Assembly (NCBI GenBank): GCA_934654585.1
Contig: CAKUGF010000022.1
Coordinates: forward strand, 1-30,860
DNA from: an uncultured Collinsella sp.
GTDB lineage: Bacteria > Actinomycetota > Coriobacteriia > Coriobacteriales > Coriobacteriaceae
Direction: 5' to 3'
Length of the DNA: 30,860 bases
The notes beneath the pieces are model-generated. The model was not told the origin of the DNA. It did not search any database and was given only the letters and a program-made list of their open reading frames with translations. Below, piece by piece: positions 1-8,111 of this stretch. The stretch's first letter is position 1. Each line of letters opens with the position of its first letter. A program made the translations under genes and the position numbers.

Positions 1-5
1 AACCA

Positions 6-806
6 TTACGGACGCTGGCCCATGCCACCCTCGAGGGTGACGGTCTCGCCGTTCATATACTTAAAGTCGGGGCCGCAGAGCTGAACGACCACGCGGCCGA
101 TCTCCTTCTCGACGTCGCCGTAGTGGCCCGCCGGCGGCATGTGGACGTTGGCCTTGAATGCCTCGGGGTAGGCATCCTGGAAGTTCTCGAGCGCGGCGGT
201 CCAGGCAAGCGGGCACACGATGTTGACGTTGATGCCGTCCTTGCCCCACTCGTTGGCGGCGACGCGGGTCAGGCCACGGATACCCTCCTTGGCAGCGGCG
301 TAACTGCACTGGCCATAGTTGCCAAACAGGCCGGCGCCCGAAGCAAAGTTGACCACGGAGCCCTTGGTCTCCTTCAGGTGCGGATAGGCCTTCTGCATAT
401 ACAGATAGGTGGCATACAGGCCGGAGTAAATGGCCAGGTTAAACTGATCCATGGTGTGGTCGGCGATGGTCACGCCCGAGGCGCTGGCCTGGGCGTTGTT
501 GACGACAGCGTCGATGCGGCCGAACTCGGCAATAGCCTGGTCGATAACGTTCTGCACGACGGCCTCGTTGTCCTGACCGGCCGAAACATCGGCCTGAACG
601 GGCAGAACCTTGACGCCGTACTCGGCCTCGAGGGACTCCTTGGCAGCCTCGAGCTTAGCGACGTTACGACCGGTGATGACGAGGTTCGCGCCCTCCTTGG
701 CAAAAGCGATATCGATGCCGTAGCCGATAGAGCCGGCAGAGCCGTCCTTAAGCGTGGCCTTGCCGCCGCCGGTGATGATCACGGTCTTACCAGTGAAAAG
801 TCCCAT
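6..806 (-). CDS. SDR-family NAD(P)-dependent oxidoreductase, possible hydroxysteroid dehydrogenase
   Basis: A 266-aa classical short-chain dehydrogenase, complete in the window. The nucleotide-binding turn begins at TGGG (residues 12-15) but reaches the usual GxGxG-like end only at GSIGYG (25-30), so about ten extra residues sit in the Rossmann P-loop. The NNAG motif is NNAQ (103-106). The catalytic residues are S156, Y169 and K173 (YxxxK). The ATG at 804-806 has an AAAGGA-type ribosome site upstream. SDRs reduce or oxidise alcohols, ketones and steroids in the cytoplasm. The enlarged loop reminds me of SDRs from Eggerthella and related bile-acid-converting gut bacteria, including 12-alpha-hydroxysteroid dehydrogenases, but this comes from memory and the substrate cannot be read from the sequence. 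It appears monocistronic, divergent from the next gene. The SDR call is firm; the steroid role is speculative. Confidence 0.9.
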   Translation of the reverse strand: MGLFTGKTVIITGGGKATLKDGSAGSIGYGIDIAFAKEGANLVITGRNVAKLEAAKESLEAEYGVKVLPVQADVSAGQDNEAVVQNVIDQAIAEFGRIDAVVNNAQASASGVTIADHTMDQFNLAIYSGLYATYLYMQKAYPHLKETKGSVVNFASGAGLFGNYGQCSYAAAKEGIRGLTRVAANEWGKDGINVNIVCPLAWTAALENFQDAYPEAFKANVHMPPAGHYGDVEKEIGRVVVQLCGPDFKYMNGETVTLEGGMGQRP

Positions 807-1096
807 ATGGAAGTCCTTTCATAATCGCGACGGGCGAACCCGCCGACTGCGCGCATCCAAACAAGCACGCCAAAAGCTGAGATGCAACTTTAGCGTGTTC
901 AAGTGAAAATAAAAGACCTCGGCAGGCGAACGGCATAACGTCTTTCGGCGAAGGGAATGTCAAGTACAAACTGGATAAAGCGGCCGAGTTTTTGTTGTCG
1001 AAACGAGTCATCGAACACGTTTTGAAACTTTGCTGCGGGGCGCGGGATGTCGGCGCGAGACTTTATCATAGGGTGACGAACAACGATGAGGAGCAC

Positions 1097-2866
1097 ATGC
1101 CTATGACAGACGAGCTGGACCCCCAGACTCAACAGCATATTGATGATTCAGCAGACGTCGCCGCAGATACTGACGCTGCGACCAGCAATGATACCGACAT
1201 CGACGACGCCACTCTAAACGAAAACGCTGCAACCGAAGCCCCCGCCGCCGAAGATGCCGACGAGCAAAACGACGATGCGCCCGCTCAGGACGACGACCCC
1301 GCACAGGATGCCGCTCAGCAAGCAGCGGGCCCCATCGAGGTGTCTTCGGAAGAAGAGCTCGACGCCGTCATGGACTCCATGATGGATGCCGTCAAAGCGA
1401 TGAAGGACGCTGTCGCCGATGCCGATGTCGACGCCGAAGAAGAGGAGGCCGCCGAGGCAGCCTCGACGTTTGTTCCCGGCGAGACCCCGGTTGCCGACCA
1501 GGGCAGCACCATGCCCTCGTTTCTGCAGCTAGAGCATCCCACGATCGGCGCCGATGCGGTCGACCCACATGCAGCGGGCTTTTCTGTGATCGAGGGCGGT
1601 ACCGGCAACATCGCCGCGCCGCAGGCTGCCGATGCGGATGCCGCCGAAGCTGAGCGCCCGGCTGCCCCGCATGCCCCCGCCGCGAGCCGCGACCTGGGGA
1701 CCGCCGTCTCGAGCACCGCGAACGCCGTGGGCACCTTCATCGCCCAAGGCGCCTCGGCCATGCGCGAGATGAACGCCGCCAAGAAGGCGCTCGCCGACGC
1801 CCGCGCCCATCTGGCCGAACTCGAGCAGCACATTTCCGATCAGGCCGAAGAACTCGAGACGCGCCAAGACATCGCAGGCCGCTACGACCAGATTGTCGCC
1901 GATCAACGGCAGGCCATCGCCACGGCGCAGAAGACCGCTGCGGCAGCCGAAATCGATCGCGACGCCCATGCCGCCAAAGCGGCGGAGCTCAAAGGCCAGC
2001 TCGAGCAAATGAAGGCAGAAGATGATGCAGCTGAGCGCCGCCTGAAGGCTGCACTCGATGCCGTCGAGGCTCGCGAGGCGAGTTCACGCGAAACCGGCAA
2101 CCGCCTGGTTCGTCGACTCGAAGATTCCAAGCGCATTCGCAACAAGGTGAAGGCCGAGCGCGACGCAGGTGTCGCCGCCGCACAGCAAACTGCCGACGCA
2201 ACACGTGCACAGCTCGAAACGCTGCGACGCGAGTATGCCGAGCTGCAGCGCAATCCTTCGGCGAACCCCGCCAATTACACCGTGCGCACCAGCGAGCTCT
2301 CAATGCAGATCTCCGATGCCGCCGATGCCCTGCGCAAGGCCGAGGAAGACATCCCACGCGTGACCGCCGACCTTGAGCATTCGCTCGCCGCCGCCGAGCA
2401 GGCCGTCGAACAGGCACAGGCCCCCATCGCCGATGCCAAGCGCGCACACCAGGCCGTGACGACCGAGGCGGATGCCGCACGCGACGAACTTCAGACGGCC
2501 AAGACCGCCGCCGCGACACGCCAGCGCGAACTGCGCGAGAAGGTCGCTGCCGAGGACAAGGCGCGCCGCGAGCAAGAGCAGGCCATCGCGAATGCCCAGG
2601 CAGATGCCGCACATGCTCAGTCGATTATCGAGCAAGCGACCGAGGTACACGCCCACCCCGAGATCACCGAATCGCTCGCCGGCTCGTTGGCCCGCGATAA
2701 AGCCGAGCACGCCGAAACCGAGCGCGAAGTCGCCCAGCTTGAAGCCGCCGAGGACGACGTGCGCGAGCGAACCCGCGACTCACGCATCAAATTCACCGGC
2801 GCCATCGTCTGCATCATCGCCGTGGTCCTATTAATCATCGTAATCTGGCTCTTCACGAGCAAGTAA
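1097..2866 (+). CDS. Tail-anchored coiled-coil protein, function unknown
   Basis: About 589 aa. The first 160 residues are very rich in D, E and A and probably disordered. A long Ala/Glu/Arg/Gln-rich stretch (about 210-560) has heptad-like character and should form an extended coiled coil. The last 24 residues are a single hydrophobic segment (FTGAIVCIIAVVLLI onward) ending in TSK, so the protein is probably anchored in the membrane by its C-terminus with the coiled coil in the cytoplasm. A frame extension to a TTG at 992 exists, but GAGGAG at 1088-1093 supports starts at ATG 1097 or ATG 1103 (spacing 3 or 9). No known enzymatic motif is seen. A structural or septum/chromosome-associated role is possible but unsupported. 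It is a single gene closed by a long hairpin at 2894-2963. Confidence 0.8.
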   Translation: MPMTDELDPQTQQHIDDSADVAADTDAATSNDTDIDDATLNENAATEAPAAEDADEQNDDAPAQDDDPAQDAAQQAAGPIEVSSEEELDAVMDSMMDAVKAMKDAVADADVDAEEEEAAEAASTFVPGETPVADQGSTMPSFLQLEHPTIGADAVDPHAAGFSVIEGGTGNIAAPQAADADAAEAERPAAPHAPAASRDLGTAVSSTANAVGTFIAQGASAMREMNAAKKALADARAHLAELEQHISDQAEELETRQDIAGRYDQIVADQRQAIATAQKTAAAAEIDRDAHAAKAAELKGQLEQMKAEDDAAERRLKAALDAVEAREASSRETGNRLVRRLEDSKRIRNKVKAERDAGVAAAQQTADATRAQLETLRREYAELQRNPSANPANYTVRTSELSMQISDAADALRKAEEDIPRVTADLEHSLAAAEQAVEQAQAPIADAKRAHQAVTTEADAARDELQTAKTAAATRQRELREKVAAEDKARREQEQAIANAQADAAHAQSIIEQATEVHAHPEITESLAGSLARDKAEHAETEREVAQLEAAEDDVRERTRDSRIKFTGAIVCIIAVVLLIIVIWLFTSK

Positions 2867-2893
2867 GCCAGACACTAAATACGCCCCAACGCA

Positions 2894-2963
2894 GTTGCGG
2901 TGAGATAGTTCCTATCTAGCCCTCAAAAAGGCCAATCCAAGAACTATCTCACCGCAACTTTTT
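2894..2963 (+). terminator. Long hairpin with T-run after the coiled-coil gene
   Basis: An 18-bp perfect inverted repeat (2894-2911 with 2941-2958) has a 29-base loop and is followed directly by TTTTT. The position 27 bases after the stop codon fits a Rho-independent terminator, but the loop is unusually long and the arms could instead belong to a dispersed repeat. Confidence 0.55.
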
Positions 2964-3067
2964 GGTAGTCATTGGGGACGTTCTTAAACGACTAGTCAAA
3001 CAAGAACACCCAACGACTACCCACCTTTGGAGCGAGATGGCGCCATAGGTTGAGCATAAGTCAGCGA

Positions 3068-3166
3068 GCGGGTCGCATTTGAGACAAGGTGACGTGAAAC
3101 GAAAGGGCGCTGACCTTCTGGTCGCGCCCTTGAAGTTGAACGTCAGATTGTCCAAATGCGGCCCGC
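3068..3166. repeat. 99-bp imperfect hairpin element
   Basis: The two halves are reverse complements over about 46 bases with a few mismatches and indels. The outer arms are GCGGGTCGCATTTG and CAAATGCGGCCCGC. The inner arms GACC (3112-3115) and GGTC (3120-3123) close a TTCT loop. It lies between the coiled-coil gene and queA with no open reading frame. It looks like a small non-autonomous (MITE/REP-like) element or a structured RNA. Together with the hairpins at 2894-2963 and 3180-3206 it accounts for most of the 339-base gene-free stretch 2867-3205. Confidence 0.5.
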
Positions 3167-3179
3167 GCAGCATCGAGCC

Positions 3180-3206
3180 GTTACGCGGTTCGTAGAACCG
3201 CGTAAC
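3180..3206 (-). repeat. 12-bp hairpin at the 3' end of queA
   Basis: GTTACGCGGTTC (3180-3191) pairs perfectly with GAACCGCGTAAC (3195-3206) across a 3-base gap, starting at the queA stop codon. No U-run follows on either strand, so it may act as a 3'-end stabiliser or an atypical terminator. Confidence 0.5.
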
Positions 3207-4423
3207 TAACAAATGAGCATCGCGTCGCCGAAGCTGAAGAAACGGTAGCGCTCCTCGATGGCGGCGGCGTAGGCATCCATGATCTGGTCACGGGTGGCGA
3301 GCGCGCTCACGAGCATCATGAGCGTGGAGCGCGGCACGTGGAAGTTCGTGATCAGCGCGTCGACCACGTGATAGGTCGAGCCGGGCATGAGGTAGAGCTG
3401 CGTCGTCGCGTTCTCGCGTACCACGATGTCACCGCGGCCAAGCGTGTCGGCGCCGTCCTCACGGCCCTCAAAATAACGCGCCGTCACGGCCGGGTCGGAC
3501 ACCGGCGCGTCCGCGTCAAACGCGCTCTCGAGCGAGCGTACCGCGGTGGTACCGACGGCGATCACGCGATGCCCCTCGGCCTTGGCCTGGTGCACGGCGT
3601 CGACCACCTCCTGCGACACGTGGTAGCGCTCGGTGTGCATCACGTGCTGCGTGGGGTCGTCTTCCTCCACCAAGCGGAAAGTATCGATGCCGACCTCGAG
3701 CTCGACGGCGGCAAACTTTGCGCCCTTGGCCTCGATGGCAGCCATGAGCTCGGGGGTAAAGTGCAGGCCCGCCGTGGGAGCGGCAGCCGAGTGCTCCTCC
3801 TTCATGGCGTAGACGGTCTGGTACTTCTCGGGGTCGCCCTCGTAATCGGTAATGTAGGGCGGCAGTGGCACATGACCGGCGGCATGAATAGCCTCGTCGA
3901 GCGTGCGCGGCTCGCCAGCGGCATTGCAACCAGCCGGCTCAAAACGCACCAGACGGCCACCGCGGCTATCGGTGACAAAATCGACGACCTCGGCCGTCAA
4001 CACCACAGGAGCCCCCTCGGGCGCATGGGCGCCACCGGCACGATACTCAATCTGAGCGCCGGGCTTCAGACGCTTACCCGGCTTGACCAGGCACTCCCAA
4101 ACATGGCCCAGCGGATCCACGTCCTCGCGGCGCTTGAGCAGCAGCGTCTCGACCACGCCGCCCGAGCCGGCCTTGCGGCCGATCAGACGGGCCGGCATCA
4201 CGCGCGTCTGGTTGATGACGAGCACGTCGCCCGGCTCGATGTAGTCGATGATGTCGCGGAAGATGCGGTGCTCGACGGTGCCGCCGTGCTCCAGCGGCGT
4301 CCCCGTCTCGGAACCCTTGCGGTCAACCACCAGCAGGCGGCAGGAATCGCGCGGCTCGGCGGGAGCCTGGGCGATGAGCTCTTCGGGCAGGTTGTAATCA
4401 AAATCATCGGTACGCATAGACAC
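3206..4423 (-). CDS. queA: S-adenosylmethionine:tRNA ribosyltransferase-isomerase QueA
   Basis: A 405-aa cytoplasmic enzyme that moves the ribosyl part of SAM onto 7-aminomethyl-7-deazaguanine in tRNA anticodons, giving epoxyqueuosine. Family signatures visible are the N-terminus DDFDYNLPEELIAQ, then PRDSCRLLVVDR, the VLVINQTRVMPARL block, PTAGLHFTPELM and VGTTAVRSLES. The length is somewhat above the usual 340-365 aa; the extra residues sit mainly in internal loops. The start is GTG at 4421-4423: AGGAG at 4432-4436 is 8 bases away, whereas the in-frame ATG at 4415-4417 would be 14 away. It lies 64 bases downstream of queH on the same strand, so the pair probably forms one queuosine operon. 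Confidence 0.96.
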   Translation of the reverse strand: MSMRTDDFDYNLPEELIAQAPAEPRDSCRLLVVDRKGSETGTPLEHGGTVEHRIFRDIIDYIEPGDVLVINQTRVMPARLIGRKAGSGGVVETLLLKRREDVDPLGHVWECLVKPGKRLKPGAQIEYRAGGAHAPEGAPVVLTAEVVDFVTDSRGGRLVRFEPAGCNAAGEPRTLDEAIHAAGHVPLPPYITDYEGDPEKYQTVYAMKEEHSAAAPTAGLHFTPELMAAIEAKGAKFAAVELEVGIDTFRLVEEDDPTQHVMHTERYHVSQEVVDAVHQAKAEGHRVIAVGTTAVRSLESAFDADAPVSDPAVTARYFEGREDGADTLGRGDIVVRENATTQLYLMPGSTYHVVDALITNFHVPRSTLMMLVSALATRDQIMDAYAAAIEERYRFFSFGDAMLIC

Positions 4424-4487
4424 GTCAGATTCTCCTTATATAGCTAAAGTCCGCTCTACATCCTAGCAGGCCGTCAGTCCAAATGAA

Positions 4488-5063
4488 CTACTTTTTGGCG
4501 GCTTTGCGCTCGTCGCGGATGCGGGCTCGGTCCATGGCCGCCTCGACGGCCGAGAAACGGCAGCCGCAATAGTTCTGCCGATACATCCCCAGCTCGCGCG
4601 AGCGACGCGTGGCCTCGGGGTAATACGGGCGAAAATCGCGGATCACCGGCGTAAGTCCGCGAGCTGTCGCCAGGCGCTCTAGCACGTCATTGCAGGTGTC
4701 GAACAGCTGATACGGCGAGACGGCGAGCGTCGTGCCCACGTATTCAAACCTGCGCTCCTCGGCAACCCGGCACGCCTCTGCCAAGCGCAGGGCATAGCAC
4801 GCGCGACAGCGACGAGGGCGATCAGCTCCCAGCGGAGCCACACCGGTCTCCCAGCGCCCGCGGTCCTCCCCCGCTTCGATGAGCTCGATGCCGCCATCCG
4901 CGCACCACCGGCGCAGCTCGTCCAGGCGCCGCTGCCATTCATCGCGCGGCTGAATATTGGGGTTGGTCCAGCAAATCGTGGGCTCAAACCCCTCCTCGCG
5001 CAGCAGGCGAACAGGCTCCAGCGAGCACGGCGCACAGCAAGCATGCAGCAGCAACGGCTTCAT
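4488..5063 (-). CDS. queH: Epoxyqueuosine reductase QueH (DUF208)
   Basis: A 191-aa iron-sulfur enzyme, the non-orthologous replacement for cobalamin-dependent QueG. It reduces epoxyqueuosine in tRNA to queuosine. Visible signatures are HACCAPCS at the N-terminus (C9, C10, C13), RRCRACY (C86, C89) and YCGC (C166, C168), the conserved cysteine sets of QueH that serve the metal cluster and redox pair. The start was chosen at ATG 5061-5063 because GAGGAG at 5070-5075 sits 6 bases upstream; an upstream TTG at 5093 and an ATG abutting the ribosome site are less likely. Its product is consumed from QueA, encoded immediately downstream. Using QueH makes this last step independent of B12, which is notable beside the B12-regulated operon further along. 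Confidence 0.95.
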   Translation of the reverse strand: MKPLLLHACCAPCSLEPVRLLREEGFEPTICWTNPNIQPRDEWQRRLDELRRWCADGGIELIEAGEDRGRWETGVAPLGADRPRRCRACYALRLAEACRVAEERRFEYVGTTLAVSPYQLFDTCNDVLERLATARGLTPVIRDFRPYYPEATRRSRELGMYRQNYCGCRFSAVEAAMDRARIRDERKAAKK

Positions 5064-5108
5064 CAACATCTCCTCTCCCACAGCCCCGTCCAAAAAAGAC
5101 TACTATCA

Positions 5109-5675
5109 CTATCCAAAAAAGCGCACCCCAAAGGACGTGTCCTCGCAGGCGACGATACGGCGGTCGCGCAGAATGGTCCGCACGTAATACCAATCGCCCA
5201 CACAGCCCGACAAATGCAAGCCGGCCGCCAGGTAGCACAGCAGCGGATAGCCCGAGAACGCAAACCCCAGGGCAAACGCTGTCGTCACGACAACCGTCGG
5301 CGCCAGGCAAACCGCCACATACCGCACACGCGAATACACGACCCCCTCGGCGCAGGCATAGATCATGCACGTCTCGAGGTTCGCCCCAAAGGTCACGTGC
5401 GCGCCCGCAGGTGCCAGCAGCTTAAAAAACACCGCATGTACCAGCTCGTGTACGGCAAACGACGCCGCCGAAACCGCAACCAAGCCGACCATCCAGCCCA
5501 CGACCACCGCCCAGCCGCCCGCCGCGGCCGCATCCAGGTCCGCAGGCCCACCCAGCAGCATAAACACCGGCACCAGGCACACGGCGAACACCGCAAGCAC
5601 GACCATCCCCCACACGAAGCAAGCGTGCAGAAAATCCTCGTCCTCAAACGCATGTATGTTGGAAATCTCATTCAT
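5109..5675 (-). CDS. DUF3267 putative zincin membrane protein
   Basis: A 188-aa integral membrane protein with about four hydrophobic segments. HELVH at residues 76-80 is an HExxH zinc-metalloprotease motif inside a membrane segment, and HLSGCVGDW (H154, D161) near the C-terminus is the second conserved block of the DUF3267 putative zincin family. Proteolysis has not been shown for most members, so the substrate is unknown. The start is ATG 5673-5675 with only a weak ribosome site. It ends 45 bases before the queH start on the same strand, so it may be first gene of the queH-queA transcript, though a functional link to queuosine is not evident. Confidence 0.8.
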   Translation of the reverse strand: MNEISNIHAFEDEDFLHACFVWGMVVLAVFAVCLVPVFMLLGGPADLDAAAAGGWAVVVGWMVGLVAVSAASFAVHELVHAVFFKLLAPAGAHVTFGANLETCMIYACAEGVVYSRVRYVAVCLAPTVVVTTAFALGFAFSGYPLLCYLAAGLHLSGCVGDWYYVRTILRDRRIVACEDTSFGVRFFG

Positions 5676-5808
5676 AGCATCTTAGGATAGCGCCCCTGCC
5701 ACGCACCCGCCCGCATGTGCGATAATGTCGAACGATATGCACGAATTGACCACCGCGCCGCCGAGCCCCGCGCCCGGCCGCGCCCTCACCTATATGCGAA
5801 GGAGTCCC

Positions 5809-7959
5809 ATGGCATCCAAATACTCCATGAACGACCGTCCCAGCTGGCCGCGCCGCGCCATCGTTACCGCCGGCGAGCCCTACGGCAACAAAGGCCTGCA
5901 CTTCGGCCACGTTGGTGGCGTCTTTGTCCCCGCCGACTTCTTCGCCCGCTTCCTGCGCGACCGCCTGGGCCGCGAGAACGTAATCTTCACCTCGGGCACC
6001 GACTGCTACGGCTCGCCCATCATGGAGAGCTACCGCAAGCTCAAGGAGAACGAGGGCTACGACAAGTCCATTAGCGAGTACGTCGAGTCCAACCACTCCC
6101 GCCAGGCCGCGACCCTCAACAACTACAACATCAGCTGTGACATCTACGGCGGCTCGGGCCTTGAGCCGGCCGTCCAGATTCACAACGAGGTGACCGCCGA
6201 GATTATCGAGCGCCTGCACGAGCAGGGCACCATCTCCAAGCGCTCCACCCTGCAGTTCTATGACGCCAAGGCCGGCACGTTCCTCAACGGCCGCCAGGTC
6301 ATCGGCCGCTGCCCCATCCAGGGTTGCAAGTCCGAAAAGGCCTATGCCGACGAGTGCGACCTGGGCCACCAGTTTGAGCCCGAGGAGCTCATCGCGCCCA
6401 AAAGCCAGCTCACCGGCGAGGTGCCCGAGCTGCGCCCGGTCGATAACCTCTACTTCGACCTGCCGGCCTACCTCGACTTTATGAAGACCTACACCGCCAA
6501 GCTCGCCCAGAACCCGCAGGTTCGCTCCGTGGTCTCCAAGACCATGGAGGAGTGGCTGCTGCCGGCTCAGCTCTACATCCAGAACAAGTTCCGCGAGGCC
6601 TTCGATGCCGTCGAGGATCAGCTTCCCGAACACACCGTGCTGGAGCCCGAGGGCAACAAGAGCAGCTTTACCGTCACCTTCCCCAGCTGGAAGGAGCGCG
6701 ACGATGCCCACGCCGTGCTCGCCAACGGCGGCGTGCGCTTCCGCAGCGGCAAGGCGCTCGTGCCCTTCCGCATCACCGGCAACATCGACTGGGGCGTTCC
6801 GGTGCCCGAGGTCGACGGCGTTTCCGACGTCACCTGCTGGTGTTGGCCCGAGAGCCTGTGGGCACCCATCAGCTACACCCGTACCGTGCTCGCGCGCGAC
6901 GCCAAGGCCGCCGGCGTGACCGAGGGTGTCGCCGCCCAGGACGCCGCCCTTATGGGCGAGCCCGCCGCCGATTCCACGCAGGTGCCCGCGCCCGCCTATC
7001 AGCACAGCTCGCTCGACTGGCGCGACTGGTGGTGCTCGAACGACGCGCAAATCTACCAGTTTATTGGCCAGGACAACATCTACTTCTACTGCATCGCGCA
7101 GACCGCCATGTGGGAGGCCCTGGGTTGGGACCTTACGCAGAGCACCGTCAGCGCCTGCTACCACCTGCTCTACATGGGCAAAAAGGCCAGCTCGTCCTCG
7201 CAGACGCCTCCCCCGCCGGCCGACGACCTGCTCAACCACTACACTTGCGAGCAGATGCGCGCGCACTGGCTGTCGCTCGGCCTGTCCGAGAAGCCGGTGA
7301 GCTTTAGCCCCAAGGCATACGACACGCGCGTGACCGGCAAGGACAAGGACGGCAACGAGGTGCGCGCCTGCGACGACAAGCGCGTCATCGACCCGGCCCT
7401 CAAGGAGAGCGCCCTTTTGACTGGCGTGTTCAACCGTCTGGCCCGCAGCTGCTTCTACGGCGTCGCCGTCAAGGAGAGCGACGAGAGCCCCTATCGCAAC
7501 GGCTGCATTCCCGCCGGCGCCGCTTCTGACGCCGTGGTCGAGGCCGCCCAGCAGGCAGCCCTCGCCTTTGAGCAGGCCATGTACAAGTTCGAGACGCACC
7601 GCGCGCTCGCCGTGTGCGACGACTACCTGCGTGCCGCCAACAAGCGCTGGAGCGACGCCTCCAAGGCCGCCAACAAGCTCGAGGGCGAGCCGGCAAACGC
7701 CGCGATGACGCAGGCCCTCGTCGACGCCTTTACCGAGCTGCGCGTGGCGACCGTCCTGATGCACGGCATCGTGCCCGCCGGCTGCGAGCTCATCTGCGAG
7801 TACTTCGACGTCGACCCGGTCGCGTTCTTTAGCTGGGACAACATCTTTGCCTCCACGGACGAGTTTGTGGAGAGTCTGGGCGAGAAGCCCGGCGAGCACC
7901 GCGTAAAGCCGCTGCCCCCGCGCTTCGACTTCTTCAGCAAGCACGAGAGCCAGTACTAG
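5809..7959 (+). CDS. Methionyl-tRNA-synthetase-like class I tRNA ligase with degenerate KMSKS
   Basis: About 716 aa. The Rossmann start shows EPYGNKGLHFGHVGG (HIGH motif as HFGH, residues 31-34) followed by VFVPADFFARFLRDR, as in MetRS. A zinc-knuckle region has CPIQGC, then YADEC and GH, and the PELRPVDNLYFDL block also matches MetRS. An anticodon-binding-like helical domain follows, with KFETHRALAVCDDYLRAANK and GIVPAGCELICEYF. The catalytic KMSKS loop reads KASSS (K459 to S463) followed by QTPPPP, so the second lysine is missing. ATG 5809 with AAGGAG just upstream was chosen over the ATG at 5725, which adds an unconserved leader. It may be a divergent housekeeping MetRS, a second copy, or a non-canonical paralogue. 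The family call is sure; true aminoacylation is not. Confidence 0.85.
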   Translation: MASKYSMNDRPSWPRRAIVTAGEPYGNKGLHFGHVGGVFVPADFFARFLRDRLGRENVIFTSGTDCYGSPIMESYRKLKENEGYDKSISEYVESNHSRQAATLNNYNISCDIYGGSGLEPAVQIHNEVTAEIIERLHEQGTISKRSTLQFYDAKAGTFLNGRQVIGRCPIQGCKSEKAYADECDLGHQFEPEELIAPKSQLTGEVPELRPVDNLYFDLPAYLDFMKTYTAKLAQNPQVRSVVSKTMEEWLLPAQLYIQNKFREAFDAVEDQLPEHTVLEPEGNKSSFTVTFPSWKERDDAHAVLANGGVRFRSGKALVPFRITGNIDWGVPVPEVDGVSDVTCWCWPESLWAPISYTRTVLARDAKAAGVTEGVAAQDAALMGEPAADSTQVPAPAYQHSSLDWRDWWCSNDAQIYQFIGQDNIYFYCIAQTAMWEALGWDLTQSTVSACYHLLYMGKKASSSSQTPPPPADDLLNHYTCEQMRAHWLSLGLSEKPVSFSPKAYDTRVTGKDKDGNEVRACDDKRVIDPALKESALLTGVFNRLARSCFYGVAVKESDESPYRNGCIPAGAASDAVVEAAQQAALAFEQAMYKFETHRALAVCDDYLRAANKRWSDASKAANKLEGEPANAAMTQALVDAFTELRVATVLMHGIVPAGCELICEYFDVDPVAFFSWDNIFASTDEFVESLGEKPGEHRVKPLPPRFDFFSKHESQY

Positions 7960-7970
7960 GCAACCGGCAA

Positions 7971-8090
7971 GGCGCCCGGGAATGATTATTCTGGGACGGG
8001 GATTAAAAAATCATTCCCGGGCGCCGCAAAGTAGTCTTTTTGGGACGGGGATCATTAAATGATTTTTTAATCCCCGTCCCAGAATAATCA
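7971..8090. repeat. Compound inverted repeat with competing pairings
   Basis: Arm A 7971-7987 pairs with 8009-8025 (17 bp, GC-rich). A larger perfect 31-bp repeat pairs 7983-8013 with 8060-8090, and a third hairpin pairs 8042-8052 with 8070-8080. The motif GGGACGGGG or its complement appears three times. These structures cannot all form together. The element fills the gap between the tRNA-ligase-like gene and the methyltransferase gene and ends 21 bases before the latter's start. It could be a terminator/attenuator pair or a nested insertion of a repetitive element. Confidence 0.75.
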
Positions 8091-8111
8091 TTTAGGTGGA
8101 AGGAAAGACGG

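Noticed and set aside
123..824. 233-aa open frame opposite the SDR
   Set aside because: Shadow of a gene with intact catalytic residues; no ribosome site or motif.
992..1096. 35-codon N-terminal extension of the coiled-coil protein from a TTG
   Set aside because: No ribosome site at 992, and composition changes sharply at the ATG preceded by GAGGAG.
5668..7944. 758-aa open frame antisense to the MetRS-like gene
   Set aside because: It has no recognisable domain, is rich in Val/Gly/Leu/Ala as expected from the complement of a GC-rich gene, and overlaps a clear enzyme.
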